Shown here in pieces: positions 9,801-16,839 of a stretch of 64,000 nt of DNA (positions are counted from its first letter, which is position 1; each line of letters opens with the position of its first letter). Below the pieces are notes generated by a model. It was not told the DNA's origin. It ran no database searches and was given only the letters and a program-made list of their open reading frames with translations. The stretch is from an uncultured bacterium (GTDB lineage: Bacteria > Muiribacteriota > Ozemobacteria > Ozemobacterales > Ozemobacteraceae). A program made the translations under genes and the position numbers. The stretch is taken from assembly GCA_937949615.1 (NCBI GenBank), contig CALEDQ010000027.1, forward strand, positions 62,001 to 126,000, given 5' to 3'.

Positions 9801-12705
9801 TGTTTATTATAAATTTTCTGACGGTGTCGGCAATGAAACTCCGCTGAACATCGTTTCTGTCAAGGTTCTTGGCCCCAGTCTGAAAATCAGCCCGCAGTCT
9901 GCCGGCCCGTTCTACTCCGCTCAGACTCAGCAGTTTCTCGCGACTCTCGAAAACGTCGAAGGCACCGTGCGCTGGACCGCTTCGCCAAGCACCGACCCGA
10001 CGAAATACGGCAGCATCAACATCAATACCGGTCTCTATACAGCTCCGTCAAACATTACCGCAACCGCTACCGTAACGATACGGGGTGAACTGCTTGGTAA
10101 TCCGTCTGTCTACGATGAAATAGACATCGACTTGCTTACTCAGGTTGAAGTTGCCGTTTCTCCAACGAGTTACAAAATTTCCAAGGGTGAGGTTGCCACA
10201 ATCACAGTTCGCTTCGTTAACAGCAGCCAGATCGGTGTAGTTAACATTTCTGACGCTCTCGGGGGAACCGCGACAATGACGGTACACCCCGGCCCGTTTG
10301 TGCCTCCGACCGACACTCTCGCTTCTTTGACCTATTACGCGCCAGCTTCTGTTCCGACAAATAACCCGGTTGCCTTGAGGATAGTGTCGAGTGAAGATCC
10401 TTCCAAACAGGAAACAATCTTCTTTGAAATCAATGACGGCCCTTATGTCTCATTGTCGCCATCCTCAACCACGCTGCGACTGTTTGACGGCTCCGCTTAC
10501 TTCGCGGCAGAAAGTTCGTCGAAAACTGCAGACCTGCAGTGGCGACTTCCCGACGGCGGCACTTTCTCCGACGGCACAACCGCGACCAGAACCACTACGA
10601 CTGATGGCAGACATACGATTAGAGTTTTCGCTCCAGCTGCCGGTGGCCCGACCATACGGCTTGGTGCCTATTTTATCGAAGGCGCAACCCAGTATGGTGC
10701 AACCTCAACCATTTCTCTGACGCCAAGGGTCTCAATAACCGTAACGCCAAAGCTGAAAAATCTTTATGTTGCCGACACGGCTGGCCTGACCTTTCAGGCG
10801 ACGGTTGCCAACACCACGAACAACCTGGTGTACTGGGAATTCAAAAACGCGTCTGACACAGACTGGGTAAGGGCTGATAACTATGTTAACGCCTTTAACG
10901 GCACTCTTGATACGTCAGGTATCGATGCTGTCTATCTGCCGCCCGATACCTTCCCCGCGTCGCAGACTGTCGATGTCAAAATGATCAACATCAGAGCCAT
11001 CAGTCAGGACGATGCCACCGCCATTGCAGTTGCCAGTATTACTTTGCTGGAGGCTTTGAAAGTTCGCATTCACGACGGATTCAACAGTACCGCTCCAGAT
11101 GTGACCGACAGCAGCGTGAATGTAACTCTCGAAGTTGGCAAGAGGCAGTTCTACGCCGACGTTGGCCCGGTTACTGACCCGACCGTGAACACTTCAGTCA
11201 CCTGGTATGTGCAGAATGTCGCCGGCGGCAATACTACTTACGGCACCGTCGATGCCACCGGCAAATTCACTGCTCCCGATACCGCACCACAGGCAGCTGT
11301 TACTCTCAAGGCGGTAAGCGTTTCCAAACCGACTGCCTTCGCCGAAACCACGATCAACCTTCTTGATTTCTGGGTTCCGCGCTCTGATAACCTCAAGAGT
11401 GTAACCAATGCTACGCATTCAATTTATAGCCTGCAGATCGATCCGACTACTGCCGCCGGCGTTGCCAGAATATTGTTTGCCGGAACCAATGGAAATGGCG
11501 CATACAGATCCACAGTTGCACCTTCTGGTGGTGATTACGACTGGAATACAATTTCCTGGAGCGGTATCACCAATCTGAACACTAATTTGGTCGGTCAGGG
11601 CGGGCAATATGTCATCAATGATATTGCCATGAGCATTCAGAGCCCGTCAAGACTTGTTGTGGCGACCAACAATGGGTTGTATCTTATCAACGGCGGAGTT
11701 GCCACACAGATTAGCGTGCCGGCTAGAAACATCCCCGGCGGTGCTTCAAACTATGGTGTGTTTACTCAGGTGTTCTCATCCGTTGCTATAGATCCAACCA
11801 ATGATAATTACCTGTATGCTGCCGGAAAAGACCAGGGGGTTTTAAGGTTTGTATGGAATAGCGGTACCACTGACTATGATTATGACGGCACCCTATACGA
11901 TGATCTGGAGCCAAGGCATTCAATCGTTTATGTCGATCGCGTCTGGACCGCACCTAATGCCAGTGCTCCATCCTCTTTGACCTGCCAGGAGCCGATGCTT
12001 GCTGTTGATGCTTCAGGCACCATGTCTTTCAATACAATTGAAATAAATCCGCAAAACCCGAATATTCTTTACGTTGGTTATACAAATTTCCTTGTTTCGA
12101 GGAATCCGGATGTATTTGTCAACGGCTATATGACCATTTACAACATCAGAACGGATGACTTTTTCACCTATTACACCGATAACTATGCTTACACCGGTAA
12201 CTGGTCGTGGAGTGGCGGCGATCCTGTTGAGAGATACGTTTTCCCAGGGACATTGGTTGGGGCGATTCCGGCCAGCCTTACGAAGTCCATCACCAGGAAA
12301 TTTTTCACGGGTTCGATTCTTTACCGGCATGATACCGGTCCCAGTATTATTCATGAGATCAAGGTAGATCCAAACACTGCCACAACTATCTGGGTAGGTA
12401 AAAATGATGGTATTTATCGTACAACCAATGATGGATCAACTTTCACTTCACTTGGAAATTATACAAATGTGCGCAGTATTTTCATCGATCCGATCAATAC
12501 GATCAATGTTTATATTGGCACCGAATCGGGTCTGTACCGCACCCGCGATGCGGGGACAACCTGGAAACAGATAAAATCAGGGCTTGAAGGTCATACGACG
12601 ATCAATGCCCTTGGTCTGACTCCTGGCGGGGTTGGCACGCGGCGCATATTCTGCGGCACCACGAACGGTATATTCATGGGGCGCACGACTCTCGACCTCG
12701 AATAG
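3808..12705 (+). CDS. Giant modular lipoprotein with C-terminal beta-propeller-like region (putative pilus-linked adhesin)
   Basis: The start chosen is ATG 3808, because it gives a clean lipoprotein signal (hydrophobic residues 4-18, lipobox LIGC with Cys19). The open frame extends about 98 codons upstream but only as a shadow of the previous gene. The mature chain (2965 residues in total) begins with a Gly-rich stretch, then a carboxypeptidase-regulatory-like module (about 40-105) and an FN3-like module (about 115-205). A long array of beta-sandwich-like repeats follows (nucleotides about 4470-9870), then Ig-like segments. The C-terminal 430 or so residues resemble a sialidase/Ycf48-type propeller, with Asp-box-like motifs TTNDGSTF and TRDAGTTWKQI. 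Following PilV-, PilW- and PilX-like genes, it occupies the place of PilY1, which also ends in a propeller. The adhesin or tip role is inference. Confidence 0.8.
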   Translation: MRNLAVIGLVTVLCVLIGCLGMGGGGGGGGSTGVGPIVPSGVVLAGRAYFAESSYYGGIPILAKDATGLVLGTTRTDSQGNYYFTDLPAGVYNLFASTGESEVQFFSGAQVIAANPVSIPEKPLIELEKVVLDQVTSTSVRLRFEASVSTVAQVEYSTSTGSPNSVSAGSAFSGSHQVDIGGLIPGTRYGFSIRLQSQDGQTLVYPTVYTTTATSGGPTNLSFSINNGDIKTRNLANKLYLSAEGATQMRVGTSEDLTSQPWETYSTLRDYTFTAGDGTRRVYVQFRDLLGNLSPVVNDSILLQTDNTGYIGVWVNNGEALTNKVDVLLTILYPGASQMQVSDRPDFLNSFWEPYISTRKMKISTGDGPKTVYVRFRGGSANENKSFSATIVLDTAGPEVVMAINNGALKTNQSAVQVSFTYSKQPVEMQIQGNDTFTDATPWVKFANPYRYVLSRTDGEKFIYARFKDSLGNVSPVVEGRITLDSKAPESPSLLINNGDELTKSLAVKLTLDVTGDEGEQLYMMISNNENFAGATIERFSKTKAWILSGYGLQTVYATFFDDASNSTTILVESILVEGVPPASGTVKINDGDPSTESTSVDLTINSESTTKIRIAEHENFSSVADQLFVPNVGVSTMRISNFQLSPQVGEKKIFVRMEDASGSFSVGSDSILLIGPSSYSISTPDTQPLSSFSVGLRPFAIGATQMLITEAYANLNDASLWRPFVYSTSFNLERFLGKHTIYAKYRNNGNVETPVLSLDVVVSEVTPATPTILVNMGDAVTTRSRVQVKVLSSGIYSQMQLSNDGTFYNSAVASIADTMWDITRTEGQKTVYARFFNASTNEAEVVYDLITARGPGSATISTTDVQPLNKNWVQLNLFADEAVDMIVTEDPAVKSLNSGWIPYQTSLVFPLGDKVGKRTIFAKYRNAATDWIESLPVQLDVTVNASAPTGNTAVFRATAAADSARVSEVVQASMPIYLHFEITDSKTASVAWKIVPGGAAVPSPSDMKIEVVPVAPIGLNQADFGGYGVFNLYYQFSDGAGNKSGIGVSSIRLIDPSQVVTPTTGRVTINNGDAVSESSRLSVNLYSGNASKVRVSSIESFSLEPDISYIADPNGMNITFDMSPSTAGLKTVFARFESASGSFGFASDTITLIGPANATMTVLDPQPLNKKWVELSLYAEKASRMLISQSLASFSTPSLYWEPYAFRKVLNLEDRIGSQTIYCKFYNSTTTWVETEMLQAAVRVNSTAPTGNTAVFRTAVASTSTLVTEISPASMPFYLHFDIKDSMSATVSYRLVRADAAVPTTLTDYSLPILPIRLNPEDFPGYGTFNLYYSFIDGVGNRTPVQIVSVKILEPEGGYSPVNGTVKINDGDQFTDRREVSLNLYSATATKIKVSQSETFSSVAEENYVANAAGGAMIKSGFLLTPDIGTRTVYVRFEDASGSFVVVSDYINLVGPSSYSISTPDVLPLSTYTINLRPFAQNANEMIITEDYAQITNGTGWASFSFQFAFPMQIVDGQHTIYAKYRNAGFVETPIMTLEVEAYGIPPATPTLSINDGDISTNDRKVSLLLFSEKGIRFRLSETVSFASVADENYVAGPDGKMVRPDYYLTPELGEKNLYVRYEDADGKFTYASDTITLLGPASYTLTTNDSLPLSTYTVNLRPFAFGANEMLITEDFARLASEALWASFSYSLNFPLEKIDGKHTVYAKYRNNGHVETPVISLDLNVAVAPPASPSIMLNGGDSFTNSSAVTVNVTTSADYSSIVRLSEDGDFFSVADTAAVDQPFIFTDKLPGTKTVYARFKHNTRNEYITVSDTILARGAASATISTFDAQPMNKNWVALELYAVGAARMLITDSIASFSSPSLYWEPYATQKIYSLGDKKGDRTLYCKFYNSATNWIETDAASLNVSVIASSPSGNLATLRQTVAPTSDEIAQVPVGSLPVYLHFTINDANTSTASYQIASGGSPIPTVFKKTSLPVAPIVLDQADFAGNGTFNVYYKFSDGVGNETPLNIVSVKVLGPSLKISPQSAGPFYSAQTQQFLATLENVEGTVRWTASPSTDPTKYGSININTGLYTAPSNITATATVTIRGELLGNPSVYDEIDIDLLTQVEVAVSPTSYKISKGEVATITVRFVNSSQIGVVNISDALGGTATMTVHPGPFVPPTDTLASLTYYAPASVPTNNPVALRIVSSEDPSKQETIFFEINDGPYVSLSPSSTTLRLFDGSAYFAAESSSKTADLQWRLPDGGTFSDGTTATRTTTTDGRHTIRVFAPAAGGPTIRLGAYFIEGATQYGATSTISLTPRVSITVTPKLKNLYVADTAGLTFQATVANTTNNLVYWEFKNASDTDWVRADNYVNAFNGTLDTSGIDAVYLPPDTFPASQTVDVKMINIRAISQDDATAIAVASITLLEALKVRIHDGFNSTAPDVTDSSVNVTLEVGKRQFYADVGPVTDPTVNTSVTWYVQNVAGGNTTYGTVDATGKFTAPDTAPQAAVTLKAVSVSKPTAFAETTINLLDFWVPRSDNLKSVTNATHSIYSLQIDPTTAAGVARILFAGTNGNGAYRSTVAPSGGDYDWNTISWSGITNLNTNLVGQGGQYVINDIAMSIQSPSRLVVATNNGLYLINGGVATQISVPARNIPGGASNYGVFTQVFSSVAIDPTNDNYLYAAGKDQGVLRFVWNSGTTDYDYDGTLYDDLEPRHSIVYVDRVWTAPNASAPSSLTCQEPMLAVDASGTMSFNTIEINPQNPNILYVGYTNFLVSRNPDVFVNGYMTIYNIRTDDFFTYYTDNYAYTGNWSWSGGDPVERYVFPGTLVGAIPASLTKSITRKFFTGSILYRHDTGPSIIHEIKVDPNTATTIWVGKNDGIYRTTNDGSTFTSLGNYTNVRSIFIDPINTINVYIGTESGLYRTRDAGTTWKQIKSGLEGHTTINALGLTPGGVGTRRIFCGTTNGIFMGRTTLDLE
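4470..9870 (+). repeat. Array of three alternating module types inside the giant lipoprotein
   Basis: By reading the translation I count about ten A-modules opening with an NNGD/NDGD-like motif and closing with a YARF or YVRF plus GN-like motif. There are six B-modules with QPL or LPL followed by LRPF or LYA and closing KYRN, and three C-modules opening GNTAVFR or similar and closing with D-G-GN. Each is about 70-100 residues. Their order (single A units first, then A-B and A-B-C units) suggests growth by duplication of multi-module blocks. Boundaries are approximate. Confidence 0.7.
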
Positions 12706-12767
12706 GATAAACGCAGATGGAGAGAGAGCAGGCCAGCCACAGATGAACACGGATAAACACGGATAAG
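12705..12767 (+). repeat. Left imperfect inverted repeat flanking the GxxExxY pseudogene
   Basis: Begins GGATAAACGCAGATGG directly at the stop of the giant lipoprotein and continues through CCACAGATGAACACGGAT to GGATAAG. The right copy at 13197-13258, read on the minus strand, has the same order of blocks. The block near 12736-12767 is the well-known kind of CACGGAT/AACACGGAT intergenic repeat. Confidence 0.65.
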
Positions 12768-13141
12768 TCAGACGACGATTCTTTTCCATTCAAGGCGGGC
12801 GTACCGGAAATTTATAATCAGGCCGACCTTGAGCTTTGCAAGATGCAGGTAATTGATCATCTGCCCGATTTCGTTGCTCCCGATTTTATCAACGGTTTTA
12901 ACTTCGACAATAATTTTGTCGAATGCGATCAGATCAGGGATATATTCGCCCACCAGATGCCCCTTATATTCGACGGCAAAGCGTTGTTGCCGGTCAAATG
13001 GAATTCCCTGCAGCGAAAATTCTACAGCAAGGGCTTTTTCATAAGGCTTCTCGAGTAATCCGTGTCCAATGGTGTTTATTACTCGATGGCCGCCCCGATA
13101 ATCGCGCGCGTCTCGCTCTCAAACAGCAAATCTTCGTTCAT
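12768..13141 (-). pseudogene. Frameshifted GxxExxY-family protein gene
   Basis: Reading from ATG at 13141 gives MNEDLLFESETRAIIGAAIE, then an immediate TAA at 13081-13079. Shifting frame at 13082 restores a continuous chain to the stop at 12768, with TIGHGLLEKPYEKAL, RFAVEYKG and VGEYIPDL, ending in FRYARLEWKRIVV. Together these reproduce a full-length GxxExxY protein of about 125 residues (PD-(D/E)XK-like superfamily, function unknown). One missing base at the Ile-Glu/Val junction explains the break. The gene is either inactivated or carries an assembly error. It lies between two long inverted repeats, as this family often lies near CACGGAT-type repeats. Confidence 0.8.
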
Positions 13142-13196
13142 TTTTCTCTCCAATCCTATTCTCTCTATTTATTCTACCACTGCCTGATTTTTTTCT

Positions 13197-13258
13197 GATA
13201 AATCCGTGTCTATCCGCGTTCATCCGTGGCTCGTTCTAATTGCCATCAGCGTTTATCC
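13197..13258 (-). repeat. Right imperfect inverted repeat flanking the GxxExxY pseudogene
   Basis: Read on the minus strand it runs GGATAAACGCTGATGG, then GCCACGGATGAACGCGGAT and AGACACGGATTTATC, matching the left copy at 12705-12767 block by block. Its outer end overlaps the last codons of the UDG4 gene and supplies that gene's TAA stop. Between the pseudogene start and this repeat (13142-13196) I see only T/C-rich sequence. Confidence 0.65.
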
Positions 13259-14224
13259 GCGTTCATCGTAGCGCTTCTTGAGCGCCTGGATATCCTGCCA
13301 CATCTGCCAGTTGGGGCTGCCCTTTTCGCGGCTGGTGTCGCGGATCAGATACGAGGGATGATACATGGCCATAGCTGGAACACCGAAAATCGAGGTGAAC
13401 CACTGGCCGTGAATGCGGGTGATGCCGGGGGAATCGGGGCCGATGACGAATTTGATGGCGACGTTGCCGAGACAGCCGATCAGTCTGGGCTCGATCAGGC
13501 GCAGCTGCCGTTGCAGAAAAGGCGTGCAGAGGAGCATTTCTGAAAGGGTCGGGTTGCGGTTGCCGGGCGGGCGGCATTTGAGAATATTGCAGATGTAGAT
13601 TTCTTCACGCTTGAAACCGGCGGCGGCGAGAATCTTGTCGAGATGCTGGCCGGCCCGCCCGACGAACGGAATGCCGCTGGCGTCTTCATCGGCGCCCGGA
13701 GCCTCACCGATAAGCACGAGGCGGGCTTTCGGGTTGCCAACTCCCGGAACCGTTTTATTGCGGGTTTTGCACAGGTCGCAGAGCGTACATTCGGCGATTT
13801 CGGCGGCAACCTTTGCCAGGGAATCGCCGGGAATTTCAGCAAGTGGCTGCAGACGGGCTGAGCCTGGCTTTTCGCCAGTCGGCGCGGCTGGTTGGCCGGC
13901 GCTGGCTTTGAAATTCGATGGGGCACTGGCGCGCGCGAGAGTTTCATATTCTTCGGCAGAGGTCGGTGGCGGCCGCATGCGTGTCGGAGCACCCGGAGCT
14001 GCCGGTTTTGCCGGTGCCGGTCCGGTCGTTTTCTTCGTCTCTACTGCCGGCTCGGGTTCGGGCGAGACGGCAGCTGCCAGCTGATCGAAATCGAAATCTT
14101 CATCGGGCATGACGATTTCGCCTTCATAGAGACCGTCGCAGCCAGTCGGGGTCAGAAGCGCGATCAGATCAACCGCAGCAATCTGCTGCTCTTCTGAATC
14201 GTCGCTTTTTCTGCTTCTGGCCAT
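13253..14224 (-). CDS. Family 4 uracil-DNA glycosylase with long N-terminal extension
   Basis: Removes uracil from DNA in base-excision repair. The 323-residue protein has the UDG4 core in its C-terminal 190 residues: motif 1 GEAPGADED (173-181), FVGRAG (187-192) and motif 2 MYHPSYLIR with His289. Probable 4Fe-4S ligands are Cys149 and Cys152 (or Cys146 and Cys149), with Cys217 and Cys233 spaced as in the family. Residues 1-135 are an acidic then Pro/Ala-rich linker absent from minimal family members of about 200 residues. A similar layout is seen in some phage SPO1 polymerase-related UDGs. It starts 6 bases after the RSH stop, so it is co-transcribed with rex-STAS-RSH. The final codons and stop fall inside an intergenic repeat. 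Confidence 0.9.
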   Translation of the reverse strand: MARSRKSDDSEEQQIAAVDLIALLTPTGCDGLYEGEIVMPDEDFDFDQLAAAVSPEPEPAVETKKTTGPAPAKPAAPGAPTRMRPPPTSAEEYETLARASAPSNFKASAGQPAAPTGEKPGSARLQPLAEIPGDSLAKVAAEIAECTLCDLCKTRNKTVPGVGNPKARLVLIGEAPGADEDASGIPFVGRAGQHLDKILAAAGFKREEIYICNILKCRPPGNRNPTLSEMLLCTPFLQRQLRLIEPRLIGCLGNVAIKFVIGPDSPGITRIHGQWFTSIFGVPAMAMYHPSYLIRDTSREKGSPNWQMWQDIQALKKRYDERG

Positions 14225-14230
14225 AAATGC

Positions 14231-16441
14231 CTATTTATTCGAAGGGTGGTCGACACGGTAGGCTTTGGTAACGCCGATCAGACGTGCAAGGGCGCGCAGC
14301 AGACCGTCGAGCATGCCTGAATCTCTGACTTCGATCGAAAAATCGAGAATCCCGGTTTTCTGCTTCGTTGTCTTGGCCGACGCCGAATGAATGTTGATGC
14401 CCTGATTGGCGATAACGCTGGTGACCGAGTTGAGCATGCCCTTGCGATCAGTCGTTTCGATGCGGATCTTGGCGAGATAATCGCCTTCGCCGAGCACTTC
14501 GTCGACGATGCCGAGATCCCATCTGACGTCGATCAGACGGTCTTCCGTATCGTTCTGCAGATTCTGGGCGTTCGGGCAGTCTTTTTTGTGCACGGTGACG
14601 CCGCGGCCGCGGGTGATGTAGCCGATGATTTCATCACCGGGAATCGGATTGCAGCAGCGCGACATCTTGATCAGCGCGTCTTCAAGGCCGCCAACGATGA
14701 TACGCGGACCTTTACTGATTTTTTTGCGGGCCTTTTCGCGGCGGGTGATATTTTTGGCGATTGTCTGCGGCTTCGGCTGAGATTTCGTGATCAGGTCGGG
14801 AAAAAGCTTGCCGATTACCTGCTGGGCGCGGATCTCGCCGGCGCCGATGCCGGCATAGAGCTCTTCGACCGATGGAAAGCCAAGCTCTTTAACCTTGTTG
14901 TTGAAACCACCGGTTTTGAAGGTCTTTTCGGTTTCGCGGTCGCCGCCAAGCCTCTGAAAAGCTTCGATAAAATCGCGTTCACCACTGATGATGTATTCGT
15001 CACGAAATTCCTTTTTCAGCCAGATGCGGATCTTGCGCTTGGCACTGGCACTGCCGACGATTTTCAGCCAGTCGCGGCTGGGCCCCTTCTGGTTTTTGTT
15101 GGTCAGAATCGAGACGATATCGCCATTCTGCAGCCGGTATTCAAGCGGAACGATATGCCCGTTGACTTTGGCACCGCAGCAGCGGTGCCCGATATCGGTG
15201 TGAATGGTATAGGCGAAGTCGATCGGTGTGCTGCCGTTGGGCAGTTCGATGACGTCGCCTTTCGGAGTGAAAACGTAGACGTGATACTGAAACAGCTCGA
15301 CCTTGACGGTTTCCATGAATTCGGAAGCGTCTTTGACATCCTGATACCAGTCGATGAGATTGCGCAGCCACGAGAGCTTTTCTTTGTAGTCGGGGGCGCT
15401 TTCCTTGCCGGCAGTTTCTTTGTAATCCCAGTGGGCGGCGATGCCCTCTTCGGCGATGCGGTGCATTTCTTCGGTTCTTATCTGCACTTCGAGCGGCTTG
15501 CCGTCGAAAATGACCGTGGTGTGAAGCGACTGATACATATTCGGCTTCGGAACCGCAATGTAGTCTTTGAAGCGGCCCGGAATCGGTTTCCAGTATTTGT
15601 GGACCATACCGAGAGCGGCGTAGCAGTCTTTGACCGATTCGGTGAGAATTCTGATGCCAAGAAAGTCGTAGAGGCCGTCGAGGCCGGTGTTGTATTTAAT
15701 CGTTTTGTTGTAGATCGAGTAAGCCTGCTTCGGGCGGCCGCTGATTTTGGCCTCGATATGAAATTCTTTCAGGTGCTCTTCGATCTGCTTCATGGCCTCT
15801 TTGAGCTTGACGTCGCCTTCGAGACCGGTTGAGTTGAGAAAATCGTAGATTTCTTTCGATTTTTCGGGCTGCAGAAAACGAAACGAGGTCTCTTCAAGCT
15901 CTGATTTTACCTTATTGATGCCGAGGCGATGGGCGAGGGGAGCGTAAATTTCGAGAGTTTCGCGGGCCACGTATTTCTGCTTCACTTCTGGCAGAAACTG
16001 CAGGGTTCTGATATTGTGCAGCCGGTCGGCAAGTTTTATGAGAATGACGCGCACGTCATTGGTCATCGCGAAGAGCATTTTGCGGAAGTTGGCTGCCTGG
16101 GCTGCCGAGGCCGAGCTGAAAAACATCTTGTTGAGCTTGGTGACGCCTTCGACCAGCTGGGCCATGACCGGGCCGAACATTTTTTCAATATCTGCTGTTG
16201 TGGCGGCAGTATCTTCGATGACATCGTGCAGAAGTGCTGCACAGATCGAGGTCGAGTCGAGCTTGAGCTCGGCGGCAACGATCAGGGCTACTGATTCGGG
16301 GTGAAGAAAATACGGCTCACCTGAGGCTCTGAACTGGTCTTTGTGGCATTCCTGAGCAAATCTGTAGGCTTTTTCGATGCGGTCAAGATCAGCGTCCGGA
16401 TTGTATTGTTTTACCGCTGCGAATATCTTTTCGAGAGAAAT
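14231..16441 (-). CDS. RelA/SpoT-family (p)ppGpp synthetase/hydrolase, probable ATT start
   Basis: Bifunctional stringent-response enzyme making and degrading (p)ppGpp. The frame is continuous from the upstream gene's TGA (16450-16448) and contains no ATG, GTG or TTG before 16180. Starting at 16180 would delete the HD hydrolase core (HPES, HDVIED at residues 72-77). I therefore place the start at ATT 16441 (or ATC 16444), 7 bases after AGGTG, giving 736 residues, the normal family length. Domains in order: HD hydrolase; synthetase with RFKDYIAVPK (RxKD, the bifunctional type); TGS (VYVFTPKGDVIELPNG); a zinc-finger-like region (RCCNPIPGDEIIGY, KKDCPNA); and a C-terminal ACT domain. It directly follows a STAS gene and precedes UDG4. 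Confidence 0.9.
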   Translation of the reverse strand: MSLEKIFAAVKQYNPDADLDRIEKAYRFAQECHKDQFRASGEPYFLHPESVALIVAAELKLDSTSICAALLHDVIEDTAATTADIEKMFGPVMAQLVEGVTKLNKMFFSSASAAQAANFRKMLFAMTNDVRVILIKLADRLHNIRTLQFLPEVKQKYVARETLEIYAPLAHRLGINKVKSELEETSFRFLQPEKSKEIYDFLNSTGLEGDVKLKEAMKQIEEHLKEFHIEAKISGRPKQAYSIYNKTIKYNTGLDGLYDFLGIRILTESVKDCYAALGMVHKYWKPIPGRFKDYIAVPKPNMYQSLHTTVIFDGKPLEVQIRTEEMHRIAEEGIAAHWDYKETAGKESAPDYKEKLSWLRNLIDWYQDVKDASEFMETVKVELFQYHVYVFTPKGDVIELPNGSTPIDFAYTIHTDIGHRCCGAKVNGHIVPLEYRLQNGDIVSILTNKNQKGPSRDWLKIVGSASAKRKIRIWLKKEFRDEYIISGERDFIEAFQRLGGDRETEKTFKTGGFNNKVKELGFPSVEELYAGIGAGEIRAQQVIGKLFPDLITKSQPKPQTIAKNITRREKARKKISKGPRIIVGGLEDALIKMSRCCNPIPGDEIIGYITRGRGVTVHKKDCPNAQNLQNDTEDRLIDVRWDLGIVDEVLGEGDYLAKIRIETTDRKGMLNSVTSVIANQGINIHSASAKTTKQKTGILDFSIEVRDSGMLDGLLRALARLIGVTKAYRVDHPSNK

Positions 16442-16447
16442 GATCGA

Positions 16448-16813
16448 TCACCTGCTGCTTTCGACTGGTGAGGCAAAGCTGGCGACAGCTTCCTCGAGGT
16501 TTTTGAGAACGACGAAATGGTGGGTAAACTGGGTGATGAGAAATACCCGGCGCATTTTGTCGTTGAGGTTGATCAGTCGCAGATCGCCGCCTTTGGCACG
16601 GGTATTCTTGAGGCCATGCACGAGAACGCCCATTCCGGCCGAACTCATATATTTGAGCCCGGCAAGATCGATGACAATGCGAACCTGATCCTGATCGCAG
16701 TGTTGATCGAGCCGGTCGCGCAGCTGATCTGAATTTTCGAAAGTAATTTCGCCTTGCACGGCGATTACAACAACATTGTTTTCATGCTGCTGGCTTTCAA
16801 TGTTTAGACTCAT
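16448..16813 (-). CDS. STAS-domain anti-anti-sigma factor (SpoIIAA/RsbV-like)
   Basis: The 121-residue protein is a single STAS domain with the motif DLAGLKYMSSAGMGVLVHGL. The Ser pair before AGMG is where SpoIIAA/RsbV proteins are phosphorylated by a cognate anti-sigma kinase. The family binds an anti-sigma kinase when dephosphorylated and so frees a sigma factor. No kinase, phosphatase or alternative sigma gene lies nearby, so the partner must be elsewhere. It lies 26 bases after rex, and its TGA abuts the start region of the RSH gene, suggesting translational coupling. Start ATG 16813. Confidence 0.85.
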   Translation of the reverse strand: MSLNIESQQHENNVVVIAVQGEITFENSDQLRDRLDQHCDQDQVRIVIDLAGLKYMSSAGMGVLVHGLKNTRAKGGDLRLINLNDKMRRVFLITQFTHHFVVLKNLEEAVASFASPVESSR

Positions 16814-16839
16814 GAAAACTCCAGTTCTGGGGTATTTGC

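Noticed and set aside
12705..13258. Insertion sequence
   Set aside because: The enclosed gene is a GxxExxY protein, not a transposase, and no target duplication is evident.
14387..15832. 481-codon open frame on the plus strand
   Set aside because: Antisense shadow of the RSH gene; its translation has no recognisable domain and the minus strand encodes all RSH motifs.
14231..16180. RSH gene starting at the first ATG (16180)
   Set aside because: Would remove the HD hydrolase core and 87 residues that match the family closely, while the frame is open and homologous up to 16441.
16448..16813. STAS-RSH fusion by TGA recoding
   Set aside because: TGA ends many other genes here and each part is a normal-length protein; coupling at an ATT start is simpler, although read-through is not excluded.
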